From the NCBI RefSeq assembly GCF_023349125.1, contig NZ_JAKIKT010000001.1, positions 434,001 to 498,000 of the forward strand: DNA of 64,000 bases. The letters are read 5' to 3'. The DNA comes from Shewanella corallii. GTDB lineage: Bacteria; Pseudomonadota; Gammaproteobacteria; Enterobacterales; Shewanellaceae. Numbering within the stretch: position 1 is the first letter of the stretch; each line of letters opens with the position of its first letter. A model generated the notes under the pieces. It did no database searches. It was not told the DNA's origin and saw only the letters and a list, made by a program, of their open reading frames with translations. Of this stretch, positions 54,407 to 61,581 are shown piece by piece. The position numbers were made by a program, and so were the translations under genes.

Positions 54407-56863
54407 CTATTGGTAAATTCCTACATAGACCCTTCTACACGTGTCAGTACTGCTCTTACCTGAGTCATCAATGACAGTTAAAGTCGGTGTGTAATAGGTT
54501 CCCTGAGGTGGTGCAGAGTATTGGTAGCTTCTGACTTTGCCTGTCAGATTACGATTGCCATCTCCAGGGTTCCAGATGTAACTCACTATGTTGGCATTCG
54601 GGTTGCCGTGATAGGACCTTGAGCCATTGAACACCACGTTGCCGGACCCTTGGTCTCTTTCTGATACGTCGCACTTGGCGACAGGAGTATTGGGCTCAAC
54701 TCTGCCACAGCCGGTTCTTGGGAGTTCAACTTCAGCTGGCACTGTGTTGGTCAAAAATGCCTGCAGCTCAACCGAAATCAACTCCCACATTCCATCAGTA
54801 CGCGCCACATGTTCCTTATTACATTTCTCGTACCATACTGCATCGAATCCTGACCTTCCCAGAGCACTGGAGTCTCTTGATGGATTGTAATAGAGATTGG
54901 AGGTCGGAATATTCAGTGCGCTGAAAGTGGGCACGAAACCATGATAATAGAAAGGGCTGGTCATGGTGCCTTTTGTGTCAGAGCTGTTATTCCAGTCATT
55001 CTTAATATCAACAGGACTTGTGCGATAACCTGACGGAGCTATATCCAGTTTTTTGGGGTTGTTAAGGCTCAGTCTTACACGTTGATTGCAATATGAACCA
55101 AGGTAATGGCAGACAATAGGAAGCTTCACCCGTCCCTCAAATACCTCTCCAGCGTGATCTGTTCTGGTGGTACTGCGGATGATAAAAGTGCCCCACAAGC
55201 TGGACCAGTTTACGTGATTGAAGGTCTGTTTATAGTTCAGATGGGGCGATAGCGCACTTCCTGTGCCACTGCCACTGGCAATACCGATGTTACGACTGAG
55301 TTGGGGCAGGCCGAGGGCGTTGACCTCATTATAGTACTGGTAGTATTCAGGTCTTGGCAGATACCAGCGGTTTGATCTCATTGGGGAAGGGTTTGGACCT
55401 CCGGAATGATAATACCGGTTCAACAGTAGTTGTTGACTTGCCGCAGGGCTGTTCAGGCCAGCCAGGTTGTTCTCTGCCGCTGGACTCATTGGGGCAAAGA
55501 ACTCAACAAATGCTTGGATACTAATGGGAATATTGGCGCCGCGGAAAGGGCCGTCGATAGCAAAAAACAGGCGAACATTATGATCCTCGCCGGCGCGTTC
55601 TGCTGTTGTCATAGCGTAGCGACCGGTTTGGGTTCCCATACTGCCAGCTGTCAGTACCACCCTGGTATCGGCATTTGATGCCAGCCATCCAGGTATTTTG
55701 TTTACCAGCAATTCTCTGACTGCCAAGCCATTCCGCTGAATATAGTCGCGGCCATTCTTATAGTCGACAACCACCAGATCAAAACCGGCAGCTACAAACT
55801 GATCCATGGACTCGCCAAAGTCTTCATAGATAGATTCCTGAGTCCTGTTTCCTCCGGGATCAAAGCCATCCAGAATGACCATAACCTGCTTAAGTTCTGG
55901 CTGGCTGCCATTGATACAGCCTGCTCCATTGGTACCAGAGCCACTGACTGAACCATTGGCAGGATAAATCCTGATATTCAGCTTAGAGGTTTGGCCATTG
56001 AAGGGACGACTGGCTGTGACGGTAGGCATGTCATAGCACACAGGCATGCCACTCCGTCTCTGCCTCAGATTAGCAAGGGGGTCAGCCCAGTTGAACTTAC
56101 CTTTGGCTGTATATCGTACCCCGTCAGCGACAAATCTAAGCTCAAATTCCCGGGTATTACGGGAGGCCAGTTGTGGCTTGCTTTTTCTTACTATTGGCGT
56201 GGCAATATTTACAGTAAAGGGGCTATTTAAGGTGATCGGTTTGCGCTGACCATTGTAAATAAACTCAAAGTTACCAATTGATTGAGCACCGTGATTGAGC
56301 AATAGATTACTGTTCAGTACAAGCTGGACCTGATTACCGTATACCGCAGGCGCCTGAATGGTAGCGGCTATAAATTTTTTGGAAACGCCAACCTGTCTGT
56401 TCCCATTGGGAATAAAGTGATTTCCATCATTTTGATGTTGTTCAAGAACATCCAATGGAATTGAATCATATCTTACAAAGGCCAGAGACATGGGGTAAAC
56501 GTGACCATCCCTAATCTTACTTCCCAAACTGTAGAGATTTTTGGGATTCGACTCTGGTATCAACTTTCCTCTCATTAAGTCGGCATAGGTGTCATTGAAT
56601 TGGTCCTGATTCAATCCTTGCTGATTCAACTCGTTGTTCTTCAATGCTGTTGTACTGTTAAGCACGGCGCCTGACTCTAATAAAATGCCGCTCGGCACAT
56701 GTGATGTGTTCAGGTTTTTATAGTACTCCTTGAGTTGCTCTGTAATTGGGCGGTTAACATCAACCTGTACCTGTTCACCCAGCTCGCTCGCCAACAACCC
56801 GGAACTGCTGCTTGCCAATAGGTAAAACAGAATTGTTCTTATACTGCTCCTTTTAAAACTCAT
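54407..56863 (-). CDS. Large secreted alpha/beta-hydrolase-like protein with C-terminal PKD domain
   Basis: Exported protein of 818 aa that I cannot name. Signal peptide (about 1-25, LLASSSSGLLA). Residues 30-330 form a family-unknown N-terminal region. The middle looks like an alpha/beta hydrolase: VMVILDGFDPGG with an oxyanion-like turn, DLVVVDYKNG, and a nucleophile-elbow sequence VVLTAGSMGTQTGRYA (Ser in AGSMG). A candidate His is in CNKEHVARTDGMW, near 720. The last 90 residues form a PKD-like domain (VVFNGSRSYHGNPNANIVSYIWNPGDG). GGAG precedes the ATG. Substrate (lipid, polyester or peptidoglycan) is open. It lies in the foreign-looking segment between the ahpF repeats. Confidence 0.75.
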   Translation of the reverse strand: MSFKRSSIRTILFYLLASSSSGLLASELGEQVQVDVNRPITEQLKEYYKNLNTSHVPSGILLESGAVLNSTTALKNNELNQQGLNQDQFNDTYADLMRGKLIPESNPKNLYSLGSKIRDGHVYPMSLAFVRYDSIPLDVLEQHQNDGNHFIPNGNRQVGVSKKFIAATIQAPAVYGNQVQLVLNSNLLLNHGAQSIGNFEFIYNGQRKPITLNSPFTVNIATPIVRKSKPQLASRNTREFELRFVADGVRYTAKGKFNWADPLANLRQRRSGMPVCYDMPTVTASRPFNGQTSKLNIRIYPANGSVSGSGTNGAGCINGSQPELKQVMVILDGFDPGGNRTQESIYEDFGESMDQFVAAGFDLVVVDYKNGRDYIQRNGLAVRELLVNKIPGWLASNADTRVVLTAGSMGTQTGRYAMTTAERAGEDHNVRLFFAIDGPFRGANIPISIQAFVEFFAPMSPAAENNLAGLNSPAASQQLLLNRYYHSGGPNPSPMRSNRWYLPRPEYYQYYNEVNALGLPQLSRNIGIASGSGTGSALSPHLNYKQTFNHVNWSSLWGTFIIRSTTRTDHAGEVFEGRVKLPIVCHYLGSYCNQRVRLSLNNPKKLDIAPSGYRTSPVDIKNDWNNSSDTKGTMTSPFYYHGFVPTFSALNIPTSNLYYNPSRDSSALGRSGFDAVWYEKCNKEHVARTDGMWELISVELQAFLTNTVPAEVELPRTGCGRVEPNTPVAKCDVSERDQGSGNVVFNGSRSYHGNPNANIVSYIWNPGDGNRNLTGKVRSYQYSAPPQGTYYTPTLTVIDDSGKSSTDTCRRVYVGIYQ

Positions 56864-56907
56864 ATCGTTCTCCGGAATTTATGTATTCGGGAGTTCGAAA
56901 TTAGCAT

Positions 56908-56935
56908 TTGTACATATGTACAACAACTTGGTTCA
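56908..56935 (-). promoter_or_regulatory. Perfect palindrome and shared motif upstream of the hydrolase gene
   Basis: TTGTACATATGTACAA (56908-56923) is a perfect 16-bp palindrome, followed at once by AACTTGGTTCA (56925-56935), the motif also present before the TetR gene. Together they form a plausible operator 45-72 bp from the hydrolase start. Confidence 0.55.
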
Positions 56936-57360
56936 TAGGTACATATATATATTCACAAATAATGACTAAATAGCGATTTGGAATATGCTAGTAATAAACA
57001 ACTAAAAATCAATAAGGAGATGTTTTGGTCAATAGCCTGAAAGGGCGTAATGAGATCGGCACTGCATTGTAAAGGTGAAAACATATTTCTGAAGTCGAAA
57101 TATTAAAGTTGAATCCAACTGTTTTTTATAGAGCCTGGCTCATCAATCTCATAGAGCTTGAGTTTGGTTGTAGATATCTGTCTTTTTTTGTTTGTTATTC
57201 AATTAACTCTATGGATTAATGCGCAGCAATCCAGGTGAAGTTTGGCTTTAAGCGGTCAGTAAAGAGTGCTTCTGTTTATACTCTTGATATTTATCTCCAG
57301 GGTTAATATCGCGACTAGCTTGCTTGGATTTATTCGTTGATTCGGTCGCTTTAATTCCGT
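56936..57360. other. A/T-rich non-coding segment
   Basis: About 425 bp between the hydrolase promoter and the second ahpF-end repeat. It is A/T-rich, without a credible gene, and contains only weak stem-loops. It is part of the bracketed segment. Confidence 0.5.
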
Positions 57361-57520
57361 CTATAAGCAGATCATCATTGCCATGGGCAGCGGCGCTACC
57401 GCATCGCTGGGTGCCTTTGATTACCTTATCCGCCACAGCGAAGAGGAAGTCACAGAGGTTGCTGCTTAACCCAGGATTGAACTGAAAAAACGCCTGCTGA
57501 ATGCAGGCGTTTTTGTTTGG
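57361..57520 (+). pseudogene. Direct repeat copy B: ahpF 3' fragment plus terminator
   Basis: Contains the last 36 codons of an ahpF ([20 protein letters not shown]... to EVTEVAA and TAA) in open frame, then the same terminator (57485-57515). Of 7 differences from copy A, four are synonymous, one changes Asn to His, and two are after the stop, so it diverged as a coding sequence or came from another ahpF allele. No start or upstream ahpF sequence precedes it. Confidence 0.9.
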
Positions 57521-57643
57521 GGTAATGAATGATGTCGGATGTGGGCTGTTGCGAAATGTTATTTTGAAACATAAGCTTAAATTGAATGTTGGGAGCACTT
57601 GACGGTAAAGCACGTTAATTTGGGGACATCTGAGGCAATGGAT

Positions 57644-58111
57644 ATGCACGTAAAGAGTAACGGGTTTACCTTAATTGAGCTGGTAGTCGTTATCATCATA
57701 CTGGGCATCATAGCAGTTACTGCCGCCCCTAAATTTCTTAGCCTAAGTACAGACGCCAGATTGGCCACACTGGACTCCCTTGAAGGTAGCATGCGTACGG
57801 CTGCCAATATGGTCAATGCTAAAGCGATCGTTGAAAATAAAACCGACTGCGCAACTGACCCAACCATAGATCTGGGGGGCACAAACATCACTCTGCGCTG
57901 TGGATACCCCTGTCCCCATCCAAGTGGCATTGCCCAGGCTGTGGATGCCGACGAAGGTTTTACCTGGGTAGGCGGTAACTGTGCAGGTTTATTAGGGAAT
58001 ATTGACGTTCAGATTACCGATGCTCCAGATGCTGCCAACTGCAAAATTCGCTATGCCGCTTCGGATGGGAATCGACCTCCTGTTTATACCCAAACGTCTT
58101 CCGGCTGTTGA
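57644..58111 (+). CDS. Type IV pilin-like protein (MSHA-type prepilin)
   Basis: Prepilin of 155 aa. ATG 57644 (MHVKSNGFTLIELVVVII) is chosen because GAGG is eight bases ahead; a Met two codons earlier has poor spacing. The prepilin peptidase site is G|FTLIEL with Glu at +5, followed by the hydrophobic helix. The C-terminal globular part has Cys pairs (DCAT, RCGYPC, NCAG, SSGC), which resembles MshA-type major pilins in size. No other pilus gene is nearby, so it is an orphan pilin. It follows directly after the ahpF fragment. Confidence 0.88.
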   Translation: MHVKSNGFTLIELVVVIIILGIIAVTAAPKFLSLSTDARLATLDSLEGSMRTAANMVNAKAIVENKTDCATDPTIDLGGTNITLRCGYPCPHPSGIAQAVDADEGFTWVGGNCAGLLGNIDVQITDAPDAANCKIRYAASDGNRPPVYTQTSSGC

Positions 58112-58211
58112 ATATCACCGAACTTTTTCCTGAAAAGGCAACTCGCAACTTCTCTACCTTGACTAGAATTCAGACTGTCATACTCAAAGGAAAAGGAGAA
58201 ACAGGGATATC

Positions 58212-58548
58212 ATGTTCAAAAACGCACACTCATTCGGAACATGTTCATGGTCCGGACTGTGGTCATACTGCAATTCGCCATGGCGATCATGTTGACTATC
58301 TGGTCGACGGTAATTTGCACCATCCTCACGGTGACCACTGTGATGCTCATACGCTTGAAGTGAGTGCAAGTCATCCGGATGAGTGCAATGCAGCTCATTC
58401 ATGTGGTGACCATATTCATGGCCCCGGATGTGGCCACGAAGCGATTAAGCATGGGGACCATATCGATTACATAGTCGATGGTCGTCTTCATCATCAGCAC
58501 AATGGGCATTGTGATGACCATGGCCCAATTGAGCTGGTAAAGGGGTAA
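58212..58548 (+). CDS. His-rich tandem-repeat metal-binding-like protein; start apparently frameshifted
   Basis: Two copies of a 37-residue unit (HVHGPDCGHTAIRHGDHVDY... and HIHGPGCGHEAIKHGDHIDY..., each followed by VDG-LHH-HGHCD) make a His/Asp/Cys-rich protein likely to bind zinc or other metals. I know this repeat from many Gammaproteobacterial small proteins of unknown function. No ATG lies in this frame: ATG 58212, with GGGA and an AAGGAG stretch upstream, is in another frame and would join the repeat frame if the A run at 58218-58222 were one base shorter (MFKTHTHSEHVHG). Either a real frameshift, a sequence error, or an unusual start. The only in-frame start in the open frame is a TTG at 58108, without support. 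Confidence 0.6.
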
Positions 58549-58563
58549 CCCGACCTGATGAAG

Positions 58564-58597
58564 AAAAGCTGATTGAATGTGTTCAATCAGCTTTTTT
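58564..58597 (+). terminator. Terminator after the His-rich gene
   Basis: Long stem AAAAGCTGATTGAA / TTCAATCAGCTTTT with a TGTG loop and TT(T). Also acts on the minus strand for the small lipoprotein gene at 58609. Confidence 0.93.
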
Positions 58598-58608
58598 AAA
58601 CAGGGTCA

Positions 58609-58848
58609 TTACTTCTTTAGTGCGTCTTTCAGTGAAGCATCCAGCGCTTCCTGAGTCGCTTTGTCTTCGGCACTGCGTTTGCCTTTTCGGTTTTTGTCCA
58701 GAGCTTGATTCACCTGACGTTCGCACTCCTGCTCAGACAGCCAGGGGTTGTCGTAGGGACCACCTTTGTCTGATCTGTGGTTGCAGGCGATTTGGGCGCA
58801 GCCACTAAGAAGCATGAGTGGCAGTAGAGTGAGTATCAGTTCTTTCAT
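58609..58848 (-). CDS. Small lipoprotein, 79 aa
   Basis: Signal peptide with lipobox LLSGC (MKELILTLLPLMLLSGCAQIAC). The mature part is short, charged and helical (EQECERQVNQALDKNRKGKRSAEDKATQEALDASLKDALKK). Function unknown. It is one of several small exported proteins in this stretch. Confidence 0.8.
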   Translation of the reverse strand: MKELILTLLPLMLLSGCAQIACNHRSDKGGPYDNPWLSEQECERQVNQALDKNRKGKRSAEDKATQEALDASLKDALKK

Positions 58849-58931
58849 ATCTCAATACTGTAAATTAGCGTGCCCCATTGTTGCATATAATTTCGGCTGC
58901 TGCAGTGGTCTGTTCCGGTCACGAGCCATTC

Positions 58932-58960
58932 ATGAAAAAGGCAGACTGATGTCTGCCTTG
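58932..58960 (-). terminator. Terminator of the REIREG-repeat gene
   Basis: Stem AAGGCAGAC / GTCTGCCTT with a TGAT loop; five T follow on the minus strand. Confidence 0.75.
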
Positions 58961-58979
58961 CATTGGGGCCGAGCCCAAC

Positions 58980-59357
58980 TTAGTCATTGTTGGCGATAGC
59001 CACAGCGGTCCCGACTATTGCGCCGCCGATTAACGCACCGGTGACAAAGTCATTGCGGTCACTATTGTGATGGTGGTGGCCGTGGTGCCGGTTGTTGCGA
59101 ATGGCGCGCTTAATCTCGCGACGGGCTTCGCGTTTTTCTCTGGCCACTTCACGGTGACCTTCTCGGATCTCGCGTCGAACACTGTGACGGGTTTTACAGT
59201 TGAGCACTTCCCGGGCGGCTTCGCGCTTCTCCCGGTTAACTTCATGTATGCCCTCGCGGATCTCCTGACGAACTTCCCAGCGACTGGCGTGGGCATCAAA
59301 GCTGCCAAACCCGGTTATCAGCAACAATGCCATGCTGAATGTGATACCCAATTTCAT
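58980..59357 (-). CDS. Exported highly charged repeat protein, 125 aa
   Basis: Signal peptide (MKLGITFSMALLLITGFGSFDAHA), then two copies of a unit of the form REIREGxxEVxREKREAxRE around a Cys-containing linker, a His-rich patch (HHGHHHH) and a Gly/Ala-rich C-terminal segment (GALIGGAIVGTAVAI) that could insert into a membrane. Such Arg/Glu-rich periplasmic proteins are seen across Proteobacteria; the role is unknown, possibly metal or envelope stress. The His patch suggests metal binding (inference). Confidence 0.75.
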   Translation of the reverse strand: MKLGITFSMALLLITGFGSFDAHASRWEVRQEIREGIHEVNREKREAAREVLNCKTRHSVRREIREGHREVAREKREARREIKRAIRNNRHHGHHHHNSDRNDFVTGALIGGAIVGTAVAIANND

Positions 59358-59483
59358 TTTTCACCTCGTGTATAACACCATGCTTGCAGACAAGTCATGG
59401 TTGGCTGTAAACCGCAGTGCTTTTAATTGCGGCTGTGTGCGAATCTGCCGGCAATTAGGCCATTGTCGAGATGAACGTAAGCT

Positions 59484-59525
59484 GAAAGCACAGAGGCGAC
59501 CTAACCTGGTCGCCTCTGTGCTTTC
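59484..59525. terminator. 18-bp perfect stem-loop, likely bidirectional terminator
   Basis: GAAAGCACAGAGGCGACC (59484-59501) and its exact reverse complement (59508-59525) with a TAACCT loop. It is unusually long and perfect, but the T run is short (CTTTC), so efficiency is uncertain. It lies just downstream of the LprI-MliC gene. Confidence 0.7.
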
Positions 59526-59536
59526 ATTTTGGCTGG

Positions 59537-60130
59537 CTATTTCTGTTGAGCGCAGGTTTCGTCAGGCTGGCCGTAACGGATTAGTGTTGCCTCATCGCCC
59601 TTGGTCCAGAAGGTGAGGTTTTGAGCTTCATATTTGGCGCCTGAAGCACTGCGACTGATAAAGGCTAAAATCTGCTTATCCGGTGTGCTCGGGTTCAGTT
59701 CGTTAATCACAGCCACGGGCACTTCTGTGTCGTTATAGAAGTACACCATCAAGTTCTGGGTCTTACACTGAAAGGTGACAGGCTCAGGAGCTTTGACCTT
59801 ACCGGCCTGGATCTCAAGTTCAGTGATACGGGTTTTGTAGTTGTCTTCGACACACTGGCCCAGCTTGTCGCTTTTCCAGCAATCATTGCGTCCTTTAATC
59901 CAGCCTCGCTGAAATGCCCTGAGCAGGCGTTTCTCTTCACCGGAAACCTGTTTTATCGCTGCCTGATAGGCATCATGCAGTTTGTTGTCCAGTCGCTGGA
60001 GCTCTGGTTCCTGACATATGGTTTGCTCTACTTCACCGCTGGCTTTGCTGCAGTCGTAGGAAGGAGCGGCATTGACCGAGAATGGTAAAAACAATGCCAG
60101 GGGCAGAGCACAAATAAGTTGACTACGCAT
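59537..60130 (-). CDS. Exported LprI (DUF1311) + MliC-like fusion, putative lysozyme inhibitor
   Basis: Periplasmic protein of 197 aa with signal peptide (ending SVNA). Residues 25-100 are LprI/DUF1311-like: DCSKASGEVEQTICQEPELQRLDNKL with paired Cys, then RAFQRGWIKGRNDCW. Residues 115-195 look like the MliC lysozyme-inhibitor fold: FQCKTQNLMVYFYND, SASGAKYEAQNLTFWTKGDEATLI with the SGAxY signature. Both domains are known for binding C-type lysozyme, so a protective function is likely. It stands alone. Confidence 0.85.
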   Translation of the reverse strand: MRSQLICALPLALFLPFSVNAAPSYDCSKASGEVEQTICQEPELQRLDNKLHDAYQAAIKQVSGEEKRLLRAFQRGWIKGRNDCWKSDKLGQCVEDNYKTRITELEIQAGKVKAPEPVTFQCKTQNLMVYFYNDTEVPVAVINELNPSTPDKQILAFISRSASGAKYEAQNLTFWTKGDEATLIRYGQPDETCAQQK

Positions 60131-60282
60131 AGGAGATATCCGAAAGGTTGGAGACTTTTACGCTAAGAAAAATCAGCGGCGGGTGCAATCAAGTATGCAG
60201 GAATTTTCATTAAAAATGATTTGTCATTTGCCTCAGTGGGGAGGATGTTATGACAACTAAGCTGTTGCTTTAAGGAAATATC

Positions 60283-61251
60283 ATGCCTGTTTATGCACAA
60301 GGTTTTATTAATGGCCGGGTTTCTCAGTCCAGAATCTGCCTATGGTTAAAGCGGTTGTCGCTGAGCTTTTCGGTGATCTTGTTATCATCATGCTTTGTCG
60401 CCGCCGATGGGTTGCCACAGCTGCCTGAGCAGGAAGAGCGACCTTTTGCAGATACCAGACACAAGTCGCTGGCTGGTGCCAAAGCGCTTGGTGAGATGTT
60501 CGATGCTCAGGGTTACAAGCTGGATTCGGTAAAACAGGGGGCGGGCGTTCCTCCACTCTTTGGCCTGAATCTACCGAAAGATTTAAATAACCAACCGGTG
60601 ACGGAAAAAATCAGCGAATTTATTCGCTTGCTGCTGCCCAATGTACTGGCGGTAAACCAACAAATTACCCGCGTTCGTCAGCAGCTTGAGGTATTGGTGA
60701 AGATACCTGTATCTCAGCGCACTGCCGCAGAAAATGAATGGCTGCAGGAGCTGTTGACTCATTACAGCATCGCCCCCCAATTGACTTCGGATAATTTGAA
60801 TCAATTGCTGATGCAGCTGGATGTAATTCCGGTGGGGATGGTGCTGGCCCAGGGCATTGATGAAAGCGGCTGGGGCACCAGCCATTTCGCCATTGCCGGT
60901 AATGCGCTTTATGGTGAGCACAACCCTAAAGGCAGCAGCCATTACCTGACAACGCCGGGCGGGCATGTCAAAGTGGCAGCGTTTGATTCAATGTTCGAGG
61001 GGACGGCGGCTTATATGTTCAATCTGAACACGGCAAAGGCATATCAAGGCCTTTGGCAGCTCAGACAGACATTGAAGCGGGAGCACAGGCTAACCGGATA
61101 TGAGTTGGTGACCTCTTTGGAGCATTACTCTACCCGGGGAAATGCCTATGTGGAAAACCTGCAAAGCCTGATTACTCATCATCAATTGGATGCGTTTGGT
61201 GGGGCGACACTGACAGACGACACGCCAACCACTCTGACGTTTTCTCGCTGA
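60283..61251 (+). CDS. Bax-like glucosaminidase-domain protein
   Basis: Envelope protein of 322 aa. The N-terminus carries a hydrophobic signal/anchor ending VILLSSC, a possible lipobox. The C-terminal domain has the Bax/FlgJ glucosaminidase motif LAQGIDESGWGTSHFAIAGNALYGE, with the catalytic Glu in DESGWG, then the YLTTPGGHVKVAAFDSMFEGTAAYM segment. The role is peptidoglycan hydrolysis or remodelling. Strong AAGGA ribosome site before the ATG. Confidence 0.92.
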   Translation: MPVYAQGFINGRVSQSRICLWLKRLSLSFSVILLSSCFVAADGLPQLPEQEERPFADTRHKSLAGAKALGEMFDAQGYKLDSVKQGAGVPPLFGLNLPKDLNNQPVTEKISEFIRLLLPNVLAVNQQITRVRQQLEVLVKIPVSQRTAAENEWLQELLTHYSIAPQLTSDNLNQLLMQLDVIPVGMVLAQGIDESGWGTSHFAIAGNALYGEHNPKGSSHYLTTPGGHVKVAAFDSMFEGTAAYMFNLNTAKAYQGLWQLRQTLKREHRLTGYELVTSLEHYSTRGNAYVENLQSLITHHQLDAFGGATLTDDTPTTLTFSR

Positions 61252-61263
61252 AGCCCCAAGACA

Positions 61264-61292
61264 AAAAAACACCGGCAATTGCCGGTGTTTTT
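61264..61292. terminator. Bidirectional terminator
   Basis: Palindromic stem AAACACCGGCAATTGCCGGTGTTT with A run before and T run after, between convergent genes. Confidence 0.9.
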
Positions 61293-61308
61293 GCGGGTCA
61301 ATACCCCC

Positions 61309-61503
61309 TCAGGCGGTGGTATTGATATTGTGGCCTATATTGCCCACAGGCTGTGGCGCCTGAGACTTAGCCGGTGCACTGGCGGCACTGATCAAATCCA
61401 TCACGATCTGGCCTTCAACCTGCTGCTGATTCTTGGTCATTTCGGCAACCTTGCCTATATGAGTCATCGCATTGTTGAAGCCTGTGTTGCTGACTGGCGT
61501 CAT
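61309..61503 (-). CDS. Small protein, YjfB/motility-like (tentative), 64 aa
   Basis: A real small gene is supported by AAAGGA placed before the ATG. The protein is helical (MTHIGKVAEMTKNQQQVEGQIVMDLISAA) with a disordered tail ending VGNIGHNINTTA. The helix pattern and the N-I-N-x-x-A end resemble YjfB-type putative motility proteins, from memory; this family call is weak. Confidence 0.55.
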   Translation of the reverse strand: MTPVSNTGFNNAMTHIGKVAEMTKNQQQVEGQIVMDLISAASAPAKSQAPQPVGNIGHNINTTA

Positions 61504-61581
61504 AGTGCATTCCTTTCATTTGCGGCGGTGTGCCGCTAACTGATTATCGGCACCCTGAGTATAAAGTTTAGAACTCTTTGC

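Noticed and set aside
57248..57649. 133-aa minus-strand frame across the ahpF fragment
   Set aside because: It is antisense to the ahpF 3' repeat, whose plus-strand translation is clearly AhpF, and runs over its terminator.
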